Below are positions 1-11,489 of a stretch of 64,000 nucleotides of DNA, piece after piece. The notes below the pieces were generated by a model that was not told the DNA's origin, searched no databases, and saw nothing but the letters and a program-made list of their open reading frames with translations. The DNA is from Branchiostoma floridae (taxonomy: Eukaryota; Chordata; Leptocardii; Amphioxiformes; Branchiostomatidae). Both the position numbers and the translations under genes were made by a program. Every line of letters begins with the position of its first letter. Positions within the stretch are counted from its first letter, which is position 1. The stretch is from assembly GCF_000003815.2 (NCBI RefSeq), contig NC_049988.1:22807069-22871068 (forward strand). Direction: 5' to 3'.

Positions 1-308
1 TGGTGTAATGTTATGTAATTCAGGTATCCTTTCTGGTTTGTTTTTTATGGCCAGCCGTTGTTGTGTTCCAATCTTTGCACATGCACGCAATCAAATATGC
101 CATGCTTAGCTCCACCCTCGATGTCTTGGCGTGATGCATTCACTCCTGGGCCAGTAGAGCATCTTGCTTTCTGCATTCTTCGTCCAGTTCCGTCCATTCA
201 GATGTCTCAGGCCTCCATGCCATCTGGAAACGATCTTGAACTACGTAGACTTTCGTTCAGGGTTGAAGGAGATACATGCCCCATAAATCGACTAGCCGGC
301 GCGGCGTC

Positions 309-360
309 GTAACTCCCCGGGCTTGATACGGGGCATGTTACTAGGGGCCCGGGGAGTTAC
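309..360. repeat. GC-rich inverted repeat, 14-bp perfect arms
   Basis: GTAACTCCCCGGGC at 309-322 is the exact reverse complement of 347-360, with a 24-nt loop. It lies just upstream of a second, larger hairpin. It may be the end of a foldback element. Confidence 0.7.
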
Positions 361-459
361 ACCGCTGCGCTCCCTTGCCTACTCTAGGAAACCAAACTGG
401 GTAACGAGAATACCGATCCCCGCCTGCCCAACGCGCGCCCGCACTACCAGCTGGCCCCA

Positions 460-527
460 CTTACGTCGGCCCCCGACTATCGCTTGCTTCTCCGAGAGGC
501 AAAGCGATAGTCGGGGGCCGACATAAG
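460..527. repeat. GC-rich inverted repeat, ~26-bp arms
   Basis: Bases 460-485 pair with roughly 502-527, with one C/T difference, across a loop of about 16 nt. The symmetry extends imperfectly outward to about 416-580. It looks like a palindromic mobile-element core; no coding potential. Confidence 0.7.
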
Positions 528-2489
528 TAGCTGGATCGGCAGACGGGCGGGTGTTTTGGGCCCGGGGCGCGGGGATTGGTAAACCTTTGCGCGCTGGCTC
601 TTAGGAGTTCTGGCTTCACAGGGTATCCATTGGGCGGCTAGCGCTTTCCTCCAATAAGCAGGGTGATCCAATTCTTGTCCAGGGCAGCAATAGTCGACCG
701 ACCGGCCAGGCTCACGGCTTTGTTGTTCTTGGTGACCGTACGGTGTTTGTGTCCTGGAGCCATTATATTCTGCGTCCCCTGGGCTGAGATACTATAGTAT
801 ACGTTGGAGCTATAGCAGGTCCACACCCAAGCAAGCTACGATAACAAAATGATGACAGACTAGATTTGAATTAGGAGCGCGAGTGCTGATTGGTCCAATT
901 CGCGCGTTGTTTAAATTGAAACAATGATTTGCATAGTCAGCAGACATGATGGTCTATGTTATGTGTATTGCTATTGTTATTCATAGACAGGCTTGCTGAC
1001 CATTTCACAATTGAACAATAGAGTCTAAGTCAACAGCCCAAGAAGGGTGTAAAATGTATTCCAGTCTAAATACATGTACATGCTAAAAAGCTTGCCCATG
1101 CAGAAATCACGTCTAGAAATTGTGCATTTTACCACCGCATAGAAAAAAAATTAATAAGTTCAGTGAAATACAAACATGATAAGGTCAATTAAAGCCAGCA
1201 GGAAAAGTCAAATCATGAAAGTGAGCTCAGATGAGCCTGGTGGAAATCAAAGACATTAAAAAAAACGTAATATAGAATGTCCTTGCAGAAATAAATTCTT
1301 ATTGTGCCGAGGAAATTCAGCCCCCAGGCTGGGAGAGACTGCTGCAGCGCGTTATATCTAATAATGAAAGTTATGAAAACATGAACTTTATGTGATCCAG
1401 TATGAACGACTTTCTGTGGTGTCTACGGTTTTAAAGCTTAGAAATGGATTGAAACAAAGATGGCGTGGGCTGAGTCAGTGGATATGTAAACAAAGAAAAA
1501 ATCCCGCTCGGAACTTGAATTTGTTTTTATGACCTAGATACACTTGCTGGCTCTCATTAAACCCGCTACTTCACAATTTGTGTTCTGCAATTCATATTGG
1601 TCGATCTTTTGATACTGTGCAAGTATTTACAAGGCTGAAAATGTGCATAATTCGAGAAAATCAGTTATCACATCGGTAAACCAAATATTTGTATGATGCT
1701 TTGTTTTGTTCTGTTTTAGTTTGCGTAGACTGCACAGGTCGTCTCCTACGCGACGCCTTCGAATCTAAAACAATTAGGCATTGCATGCTATAGCTTTAGG
1801 ATCTAAGTCCTGTTACGTTTTATGTCTTTATATCTGAAACTCTATCACATATATCAGTAAATTGTACTACATATTTTTTGGCAGTATTATGACAATGCAG
1901 AGTTGGTGTTGTCTGCTTCTGCAGGACTTTTGCCTCCTCACTGTAATTATAAAAGGCGTGTGCACTGAAGCTTTTGAATAAACTCTAGTATGACAAGATA
2001 TCAAAGAGTAAAGTATTCAAAATCCATTAATTGAAGAAAACATTAGACTGATGACAGACGCTGCTACTACCAACTTTAAGCAGCTTAAATAAAGCTTAAA
2101 TAAACGACCTTAAACTCTGCAAATGGGCGTTTAAAAGTATCGTATACGAAATAATTAAAATGAAGAGTAAAAGCGATGATTATTTTAGTCAATACATATA
2201 AACTTTGTTGGCAAAACTGCGCAAATTAATGTCATATCTTTAAGGCAAAGTTAAGTGTACGTTAACTAATATGTAAAGTTATTTACATGTTTAAGTGGAC
2301 TTAACGTTTTTCTTAAATGTGTCTTAAATATCGATTTTAGTTGTGGCATTTACGACTTCTTAAATGTAGCTTAATAATAGCTTAATCATATCAAATGTTT
2401 AAGCTTCATTTACGAATCCCATTAAGCATGCTTAAATATCCAATTTGGTGCAGTGAAAATGTAAGCACAACTTTACTAATAGTAATACT

Positions 2490-2830
2490 ACGTAATCAGT
2501 GCTGTTTCACAATAGGGAAACTTCCTTTTGTTGTAGTAAACGGACGAAAAAAGCACAATGCCAGAACTGCTTGTATTCATTGATGGAAGCTCCTTTGTAA
2601 TAAGCCCTAAGTTATACAAAGTTTTTGCTGTTCTCCGAAGTTTGTAGACTGTGCTCTTTCGAGCCTGGACCACTGAAGAAGCCAGAGTGGTGAAACCGGT
2701 CTGTGTGACAGACTGAATAAAAGTTATAAACGGGAACTCTGCGGCTCCGGCTGTCTTACTGAGGGTGACTGTGGTGAGAAAGATGTCGGTTAGCGTGAGG
2801 ATCAGTCCGCTCCATACATACTAATTATCC
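2490..2830 (+). repeat. Family 3' module, copy 1 (orphan)
   Basis: This is the same block that follows the lectin genes at 11490-11760, 21790-22010, 26215-26440, 42400-42640, 46880-47110 and 54990-55210. It contains CTGAAGAAGCC, GTGAAACC, the hairpin GTCTGTGTGACAGAC and then AATAAA. No lectin exon precedes it in the window, so its gene lies off the left edge or was lost. Confidence 0.7.
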
Positions 2831-2939
2831 AACTTTTGACACAGCCCAAATAACACCACACGAGACACGAAACTGTAGTGGTTATAATGTGTTCGTGGTT
2901 GAGCTGAATGTGAGTTATGGTAGTAGATTTTGCCTGAAG

Positions 2940-3860
2940 AAAATCTAAATTTACAAATATATGCGTTAACGGAAAAATCCGTGTGTTGACTGGCAACATG
3001 TTGTGTGACGAACTCGGAAAATATCCGACGAAGAAAAAAGAATGAAACATGTTTTTCTCCTATGGGTGCATACATAAATGAATTTAAAAAATCCAGAGCT
3101 TTTATCAGAACCTTTTTTTTTCTTACGGGTGCAGACATCAATGAATTAATATATCTAATACTTTTCCAAAATTGATCACAAAGGTAAAATGTCTGAATTT
3201 TTTTCAATCTTTCAATATGTTACAAGCAAACAAAGAGGAAGATTCTGTGTGTATTTGACTGACTCAATGTGCGAAAAACCTGGAAAATGTCAGACGAAGA
3301 TTAAAAATTGTTTTTCTCCTATGGGTGCATACATAAATGAATTTGATAAATCCAGAGCTTTTATCAAAATCTTTTTTCTCATATGGGTGCAGACATCAAT
3401 GAATTCAATATATCTGCTACTTTTCCAAAGATGATCAAAATAAATTCAATGTATCTGCTACTTTTCCAAAGATGATCAAAAAGGCAAAATATCTTTGAAT
3501 GTTGTTTTCAATCTTTCAATTTGTTGCAAGCAAACAAAGGAGAAGATTATGTGTGTATTTGATTTGTCTGAGAAAAACGTGCGCTGTTTTCCACCGGTAG
3601 ACACAATATTATTTTATTCCATCTTAAGTTTCCAATTGCCTCACTTTCCACATTGTGTTTCGGACTCCGCCTGAAGAAAATCTATAAAAGTATGCGTTAA
3701 CGCAAATTCGAATGTCTGTTGACTGGCAACATGTTGTGTGACGAATACGGAAAATAGCAGACGAAGAAAAAAAGAGTGAAACATGTTTTTCTGCTATGGG
3801 TGCATGCATAAATGAATTCAATATATTCAGAGCTTTTATCAGACCCTTCTGGATACAAAT
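2940..3860 (+). repeat. Degenerate tandem repeats upstream of gene A
   Basis: A block with CAACATGTTGTGTGACGAA, followed by GAAGAAAAAA and ATGGGTGCATACATAAATGA, appears at about 2990-3130, 3280-3420 (partial) and 3715-3850. Related copies precede genes B (14030), F (49000) and G (55380 and 55730). It is probably an upstream part of the duplicated gene unit; no protein-coding signal. Confidence 0.6.
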
Positions 3861-4151
3861 GTATATCTGATAGATTTCCAAACAAAAATGCAGGATGTCT
3901 TTGAAATGTTGTCGTCGATATCCTTCGTTCAAGATGTAACTGTAACAGTGGTGTTCAAGTACCGCATGTTGTTTCTTTCTGTTCTACTCGCCCCTCTGGT
4001 TGTTTCATAACAAAGAAAAAGATTACGTTTATATTTGATTTGTCTCCATCGAAAAATGATTTCCGATGTATTCAATTTTTACATTGCGTCTCGGACCTCG
4101 CCTGTGGCAGGGCGTGTATTTTTGCTGTGCAGAAACCTGACAAGTCGCACC

Positions 4152-7100
4152 ATGCCGGGAGGGCAACAGCAGTCCCACACTGGTGATACAGGTAAATATG
4201 CTTTTGGAAATACCTTCTCTGTACAGACGCCAGCGGCCAAGTGGTGTTGTTCTTCAACAAACCAAATCTATGGTTTAACACTAACCTTACGTGGTGTAGA
4301 TCGAGTTTTCTTTTCCAAATAGTGTTTGGCCTAAGCATGAAGTTTGGAAGATCCATATTTATGACGTTATTTTCTATCCCCGTGGAGGGCGTAAGTGGTA
4401 AGTGATCCTACTACCTCGCCTTGTGGATTAGGTGCGAAAACCCGGTTGGGGCATGCTGTAAAGAGAGGCTGCATCCAACAATTCGGATGGTGAAGTAAAG
4501 ACCCGTACATGGGAAGCATGGGAAGACCCATTTCTTGTCTTATACGTGGATAATATAACCGTGGCAACCATCAAACTGGTGGTGGTAACGTTTGTTACCG
4601 AATTTGGCAACAGGAATAACCCACCTCACACAGCCTCCAAGATCAGTGACAGTGCCGATCTGGCGTTATCGGGCAAAGGGCCTGCTCAGCTGGTTTCATC
4701 TACCGAACAATCATTCTGGGAACTGAATTGTTGCATTTTTGGCTACTATTTGAATTCTTCGTTTGTTCTCAGGCAACAACCATTTTTTACGGGGGTGAAA
4801 TTCCACCCGTGGCTTAGATAATATTCCAAGCCATCAACCTAAATGAATCTTTTGGAAAACATTCCAGGGATTGTGGAAAAATGTGAATTTTAGCCATGTT
4901 CAACGTACGCTACGTGACGAAGTAAACAAGGATTCTTATTCAACTTCTGATCAAATGTACATCTATGTATTGTCTATCATATAAATGCTTGTAGAGTTTC
5001 GGATCATAACGTAAAGTCACGTGGTTGTCCCTGAAAGTAGGCCATTTTTTTGCATTTGACGAAAATTGTGAATTCTAGCTTTCATCAAAGTACGCTGGGT
5101 GTCAAAGTGAACAAGAATTCTTATTCAACTTCAAGTCAAATGTACATCTAGGTATTGTCTATCAGATGAATGCTTGCAGAGTTTCAGATCATGACTTTTA
5201 GTCACGTGGTTGTCCCTGAAATTAGGTCAAATTTTGCTTTTGGCTAGAAATCGCCATTTAGGGCTGTAGTTAAATCTGTCGAATTGGGGAACTGAAATAC
5301 TTTACTGGCACTGACTCTGATGATGTGTAGCCCTTAACATTGTCCGTTGAATGAGTGTTAGTAAGGGTGGGGTCGTCTTTCTTTGCGGTGCAGTTGCTCC
5401 CTAAAGTAGGGCAGATAGTTAGCTAAATGCTGTTAGGAGGTTCTGTTACTTTGGAGAAGATGTCTCTTGAACAGTTTCTTTCTTTCAACTTTGTCAATGT
5501 CCAATGCATATCATATTGGTACTACAATGACTTACAGTGTTGAATTAAAGCTGAATTAAGCGATGACTCTGTTATAATTGTAAATATCAATTTTTGATAA
5601 TGTAACTAAGATGTCGTTTTAAATTCAGCTATGTTCTATAATGCGCTCAAATTCACAATTTTTGTCGAGCACATAAAGTGACCTGGCTTCAGGGACAACC
5701 ATGTGACTAAATGTCATGACCCGAAACTCGACAAGCATTTATTCGAAGAAAGAAAATTAAGAATACAAAGATGTACATTTGACCAGAAGTTTAATCAGAA
5801 TTCTTCTTAATTTCGTCACGTAGTGTAGCCTGGTATCCAGCTATATTATAGCTCCCGAGTCTCCTCTGTCCTCTTCGCAAATGGCTCGTTCTCATTTAAA
5901 TGTAAAAATGCTGTCGCCTGCTTTTGCGACTTGATTTGCAGCAAACTTTAGACAAAATCACAGGTTCCTTCATTTTTCCACAATCCCTGGAATGTTTTCC
6001 AAAAGATTCATTTAGGTTGATGGCTTGGAAGATTATCTAAGCCACGGGTGGAATTTCACCCCCGTAAAAAATGGTTGTTGCCTGAGAACAAACGAAGAAT
6101 TCAAATAGTAGCCAAAAATGCAACAATTCAGTTCCCAGAATGATTGTTCGGTAGATGAAACCAGCTGAGCAGGCCCTTTGCCCGATAACGCCAGATCGGC
6201 ACTGTCACTGATCTTGGAGGCTGTGTGAGGTGGGTTATTCCTGTTGCCAAATTCGGTAACAAACGTTACCACCACCAGGTTGATGGTTGCCACGGTTATA
6301 TTATCCACGTATAAGACAAGAAATGACCGTTTTTGTGACGATGCATAGTTTTTCTGGCTTTCTAAAGAAACAAGGAAGGGTTGTTGACTGCCATTTGTAT
6401 CCCACCTTGCTTACAAAATGTTGTACAGAAATGACTGTAACGAACGTTACCATTGTTCTAAGCTTTCTAAGCTTTCTATTTGACCTGGTGTAAAAAAGCT
6501 GCCCACTTTTTAAGTGTCCCTAGGGACATCCTCTTATATCTAAATGATGTAGTCAATAAGGCCTGGGTTTTTTACATTTCAGTGAGAACGAGTGAAATAT
6601 GTATCTGCGAAGAGGACAAAAGAGATCCGGGAACTATAATACGGCTGTATTATGGATACCAGGGTACATGTAGCGTACTTTGAAAATTCACAATTTTCGT
6701 CCAATGAAAAGAGTGGCCTACTTTCAAGGACAACCACGTGACTTTACTTCATGATCTAATTTTCTACAAGTATTAATTTGATAGCCAATACATAGATTTA
6801 CCTTTGACAGGAAGTTGACTCAGAATTTTATTTTGCTTCGCAATCTAGCGTTCGTTGAACATGGCTAAAGGTCACAATTTTTGTCAAATGCAAAAAAATG
6901 GCCTACTTTCAGGGACAACCACGTGACTTTACGTTATGATCCGAAACTCTACAAGCATTTATATGATAGACAATACATAGATGTACATTTGATCAGAAGT
7001 TGAATAAGAATCCTTGTTTACTTCGTCACGTAGCGTACGTTGAACATGGCTAAAATTCACAATTTTCGTCAAATGCAAAAAAATGGCATACTTTCAGGGA

Positions 7101-10100
7101 CAACCACGTGACTAAACGTCATGACCCGAAACTCTACAAGCATTTATTTGATAGGCAAATACATAGATCCACATTTGATGAGAAGTTGATTTAGAAATAT
7201 ATTCTACTTCGTCATGTAGCGTACTTTAAACATGGCTAAAGTTCACAATTTTCGACAAACACAAAAAGTGGTCTACTTTTAGGGACAGTCACGTGACAAC
7301 CAAACAAGACCCCAAACTTTGCAACAATGCATTTGATAGATATTCTAATGATCTATATATGGTACAAATTTCAAGCCAAAAAAAGTACCAGAGCGGCACT
7401 TATAGCGTTACAAAGTTGGGCCAAAAATCACATTTTTTTGAGGCTTGAAACATTGCACTGTTTTCAGGATGCCCAAGAACTAAAATGTACGATTTTGGAA
7501 ATTTCACAACAATTTTTAAAAAGCCAAAATGTTGGTCTATTTAGATCTTGTTTTGTTTTGATGATAGGTTTAAAGGTATTGCCGAGACAGTGCCGTAAAA
7601 TATGCTAATTTCTGTGTTTTTGAGATGCGAAAATTGGGGAAAATGGCAAGAAAACTTTGTTTGCACGTTACCATGGCAACAAGGAGTTTTGATCTAAAAG
7701 AAAGCTATTTTGAGGGGTTGTGGACCAAGTACTATCACTGTGCAGAATATGAGCCAAATCTATTTTTTTACCTTTGCCACCATTGTCTGATCCTTACAGA
7801 CATTTGCTCTTAAATACAGGTTGTCAAAATGATGTTGTATTTTTTGTCCCATAAAATCTGAAAGTGACCGATGATATCCTAAATACATACCGTCGGCGCC
7901 ACTTAAATTTCATATTTTCCACTAGGCACCACACCCATGGAGCAGCCACAGACTGATTGGCAGTCACGTGCGAGTAAAGCCAACCCAACGTACGCCTCCG
8001 GAGAAGGTAGAACTTTTTCAAGCCGGCCAACAGCGTACTGTTCTTATCTCGATTTTATACCTTTTACTGTATAAAGTGTAACTTCTGTAATTTTTCTCCA
8101 GACACCACACCCATGCAGGAGCCACAGACTTATTGGCAGGCACGTGCCGACGCCACTACATTTGAAACCAACCCTGTGTACGCCTCCGGAGAAGGTAGAA
8201 CCCCTTCAAGTACTAGTCCGCTTTAGTCGCCCTGTTCTCGACCCACTTTTATAGCTTTTTTCTGTGTTTGATTTTGTAATTTTCCTCCAGACACCACACC
8301 CGTTCAGGCACGTGCCGACGCAGATGCGTGTGACCCCAACCACATACACGCCTCCGGAGAAGGTATTTTTTTTTTAAACTCACATACAACGTACTGTTCT
8401 CGTCTTGATTTTATACCTTTTACTGTATGAAGTGTAACTTCTGTAATTTATCTCCAGATACCAAACCTATGCAGGAGCGGCAGACTGATTGGCAGGCACG
8501 TGCCGACGCCGCTTGCGTGTGAAGCCAACCCTGTGCACGCCTCCGGAGAAGGTAAAACCTTTTCAAGTACACTTTCGTCGCCCTGTTCTCGACTCGCTTT
8601 GATACCTTTTTTCTGTGTTTGATTTTGATTTTCTCCAGGCACCACGGCCATGCAGGAGCCGCAGACTGATTGGCAGGCACGTGCCGACTCCGCTGCGAGG
8701 GAACCCAACCATATATACGCCTCCGGAGAAGGTAATTTTTTTAAAACCAAATACAACGTACTGTTCTTGTCTAGATTTTATACCTATTTTTTACTGTATA
8801 AAGTGTAACTTTCGTCATTTTCTTCCAGGCTCCACAAGTGCTCCCATGCAGCAGCCGCAGACTGATTGGCAGTCCATTGCGGACGCCGCTGCGAGCATAC
8901 CCAACGCTTTGTACGTCTCCAGAGCAGGTAAAACTTTGTCGTTCTGTTTGTCCTGCTGCTGTATTATCTTCTTCTTGCTACATGTATGTCTGGTCATAAC
9001 CGTCGTACGATTGTCGCACGATTGCATTCTTGAGAAAGTCGTGCAGGTGTCGTATAAAATTCAGCTGTCTTCTTACAGACAAGGGCGTCTTAGACAATAC
9101 TACGACATCAAAATCGCACGACAGCCCACTTCGAATGTGTCTGCGTCGTTACCTGTCGCACGATACTAACTCAACTGCAATACAAATCTGATTTCAAAAG
9201 CAATCCATCGACGCCGTCGTGAAGTATAAAACATCAACAAGCGGGCCGAAAAATTAAAAAAAGCACATCATGTAATTTTTTTAATCAAACTTTCTTTTCT
9301 AGCAGATTGCTTCGTTTCACGAGAAAAAAACTTTTAGTGCCAAAGCGTCAAATGTGCCCGGTACTAATACTGTCTAGAAGTTTTGAAAAATCATTACTCT
9401 AATATCCAAAAGATCGGTTAGCTACATATATATGTAAGATTCTTTCTTGAATGTACCTGTACCTACCGTGCTGTTGATCTTTTCCAGAGTATGTCGTTCC
9501 TTAACAAAGACTGGCGTTGGGCTGTGACAAATTTGGACAAATCCAACGTTTGTGTTAAAAACTACAGTTCAGCGTTTTAAAAAGAATTCATTGTTTTATA
9601 AGCTATTGTTTTGTAACAGACCGCACGTACGCGCGTGAAGCAAGCGGCCGCCGTGCTGGCTGTAGCTACATCCGCTCCCACCTTACCTACATGGCCGCCG
9701 GCATTGTTGTCTTGCTGAGTCTAGTTGCTGTGGGATTCGCCCCTCTGACTGTCATGAATAAGGAGGTAAACACTCTTGTACTACAAGGCTATCATTCTGC
9801 TCTTTCTGTTCTTATTTTTGAGTAAATACCAAGGCAGAATATACTGCTGTTTTCCCTTAATTTTCTTCTTAAGTTTGGTACTCTTTCATCTGTAGGAAAT
9901 AACTCAACTATCCACCACTGTTGACGCCTTGAAGCGTGACCAAGACGACATGTCCACCACTGTTGACGCCTTGAAGCGCGACCAAGACGACATGCGCCAA
10001 CTGTCCACTACTGTTGACGCCTTGAAGCGCGATCAAGACGACATGCGCCAACTGACCACCACTCTTGACGCCTTGAAACTCGACCTGGAGAAGGAGCGAA

Positions 10101-10998
10101 GCCGAACCGTCGCCTTAGAGCAGCGTCTTCACGATATGAGTAAGTTAGGCCTGAGTTTTGTGTTCTGTTTTAATGGTTTATTTTCCAACATCATAGAAAT
10201 GAAAGAAGCATGATTTAAGGCACCGACTCTCATTCAACTGCATGATAATATTTGGGTAATCATTATCCCTACGCCTGTATGTAGTGTAGGTTGGTTTTCA
10301 TTCATTTATGTAGCATATACATGAATTCTTGAATGAAGCTAAAGCACTTAATAAGGAGATATGTTCGTCCATAGGAATGAATGTAATGGACGTTTTCAAA
10401 ATGTTGTTGACTCATTTGTCCCCTAGTATATTGTCCTAAAGGTTACACAAAGTTCCGTGGAATCTGCTACAAGGCCTTCGACACACCTAAGAGCTTCAGC
10501 GATGCGGCCGCGGCCTGTGGGGGAGACGGTGGCACCCTCGCCATGCCCCGAGACGCTGGGACCAACGACTTCCTGTTCTCCCTGCACAATGCCGTGAGCG
10601 ACACTGGAACCTTCTGGTTCGGCCTGCAGGATCAGCGCGAAGAGGGAAGCTTTGAGTGGGTGGATGGTTCTGCACTTGGAACGTACCACTCCTGGGGTCC
10701 TGGAGAACCGAACAATTCGGGCGGAGAAGAAGATTGTATTTCTTACGTCGTAGGCTGGAAAGGCAAATGGAACGACAATACATGCGACTTGCTGTTGTAC
10801 TACATATGCCAGGTTGTTCCAGGTACTTCTTATAACCCTCCCATTTCCTAAAACCCTGCCATCTTTTAAACAGGCCACAAGTATCCACCGGACTAAAGAC
10901 GTTAGACAATCGATGCTCTTGTTTAAAACCATAGCAAAACACGTCACTCCTCATCTCATCACTGCTATTTCTGTTCATGTTTTCCAGGACGTCCGTAG
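4152..10998 (+). CDS. Gene A: long-tail type II membrane C-type lectin
   Basis: Exons: 4152-4191 (ATG, MPGGQQQS), tail 7926-8006, 8102-8194, 8291-8362, 8458-8551, 8639-8731, 8829-8927, membrane 9620-9765, stalk 9896-10139, CTLD 10427-10822, last 10988-10998 (Arg-Pro-stop). Leaving out 8458-8551 gives 424 residues: tail 1-159, span about 183-205, stalk 209-289 with 4 repeats, CTLD 290-421. The CTLD has six Cys of the long form, a FWFGL core, EPN and WND, so it should bind Ca2+ and mannose-type sugars (family rule). Tail exons end in NPTY, NPVY and degenerate forms. Exon 8458-8551 is 94 nt, 1 nt longer than its twin in gene G, and would cause a stop, so it must be skipped or the transcript is broken. 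Exon 8291-8362 lacks 21 nt that gene G has. Intron 1 carries a 3.3-kb repeat block. Confidence 0.78.
4370..4529 (+). repeat. SINE-like conserved intron-1 block, truncated
   Basis: This block (CTACCTCGCC, a purine-rich stretch, CCCGTACATGGGAAGCAT) recurs in intron 1 of B (about 14620-14800), F (49580-49860, and part again at 50461-50560) and G (56390-56640). Full copies continue with GCACGTGAAAGAACCC and GAGAAGAGTAGGTGCG. In gene A it breaks off at about 4515-4529, where the inverted-repeat block begins. SINE identity is a guess from its compact, dispersed form. Confidence 0.45.
4530..6324. repeat. 354-bp inverted repeat with 1.1-kb spacer
   Basis: Bases 4530-4883 and 5971-6324 are near-identical reverse complements; the only clear difference I saw is AAACTGG versus its counterpart near 4570. 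Small open frames in the arms are mirror images and are not genes. The spacer holds satellite units. The second arm also lies inside another element (5829-6662). Confidence 0.85.
4880..7330. repeat. ~180-bp satellite units in both orientations
   Basis: Units containing AATTCACAATTTTCGTCAAA, GGGACAACCACGTGACT and ACTTCGTCACGTAGCGTAC recur about every 180-186 bp. About two lie in minus orientation at 4880-5240, one plus at 5640-5825 and about 3.5 plus at 6670-7330. They fill intron 1 of gene A. No coding signal; 7330-7900 has nothing I recognise. Confidence 0.8.
5829..6662. mobile_element. Non-autonomous element with CCTGGTATCC termini
   Basis: The left end (5829, CCTGGTATCCA...CTCCCGAGTCTC...CTGTCCTCTTCGC) is the inverted counterpart of 6570-6662. 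The same terminal motif recurs at about 63911 at the window's right end. The element splits a satellite unit (GTAGTGTA | GTAGCGTAC). No transposase is visible. Confidence 0.6.
7926..8927 (+). other. Gene A tail-exon array (NPxY cassettes)
   Basis: Six small phase 1-1 exons, about 95-180 bp apart. Each starts with Gly/Asp-Thr-Thr (or Gly-Ser-Thr) and most have QTDWQARADAA in the middle. The terminal motif is in order NPTY, NPVY, NHIH, NPVH, NHIY and NALY, followed by ASGEG or VSRAG. NPxY is a known clathrin-adaptor and PTB-domain ligand, so intact copies suggest endocytosis or signalling (inference). Confidence 0.75.
9896..10139 (+). repeat. Gene A stalk repeats (4 units)
   Basis: The stalk exon encodes four units of the LSTTVDALKRDQDDMRQ type, as 42-bp (14-residue) and 51-bp (17-residue) versions. 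Hydrophobic Leu, Val, Leu and Met are spaced as in a coiled coil. It ends with a non-repeat segment containing ALEQRLHDM. Such stalks usually oligomerise the lectin heads (family knowledge). Confidence 0.8.
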
Positions 10999-11489
10999 GC
11001 GACAGGCGGAACTCTCGGCACCACTGTCCAGCGGATCTCCGGCAATCAGCAGTAAAACTGACCAGCAAAACGTGAAACCTGGAATTATAGCAACAGGTCA
11101 AATCAGCGCGTTGTTTTATGAATACGTTTAAGAGTTTGTTGAGTAGAAAACTGATGGAAGAAATAGTGAGTTGGCACCAAAGCAATGGATCACGTACTGT
11201 ACAGCGGAGTTTTCATACAGAGAAAATGTACATTTCTTGAAATATGCACGTAGCAATTTTTAAACATAGAAAATATTCTAGAAGCTGGAAAGCGCCTGGT
11301 TTGGCTGTATCAAACCCATCGCCTGTTGTTGGAGCGTTTCCTACAAAAGCTGAACAGACAGGATTAACAAAATGTAAGAACAACTTCACTTATAGTAATA
11401 AAGCGTAACCTCACTGTTTTCACAATAGACGGACTTCCTTTTGTTGTTGTAAAAGAACACAGTGCCAGAACTGCTGGTATTTATTGATG

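Larger units (their letters stand above)
1..2480. other. No gene recognised
   Basis: I find no exon of the lectin family and no other recognisable coding sequence here. The first 600 bases are GC-rich with two strong hairpins (listed separately). The rest is AT-rich, and 2060-2450 is dense in CTTAA/TTAAG motifs. Short open frames near the start resemble no family I know. Confidence 0.5.

Noticed and set aside
4546-6308. Two identical 91-codon frames on opposite strands (4546 and 6033)
   Set aside because: They are the two arms of an inverted repeat; no splice or protein support.
10423-11185. Minus-strand frames opposite CTLD exons (also at 18025, 41055, 53419 and 59762)
   Set aside because: Recurrent antisense shadows of the conserved CTLD exon; no splice logic or known domain.
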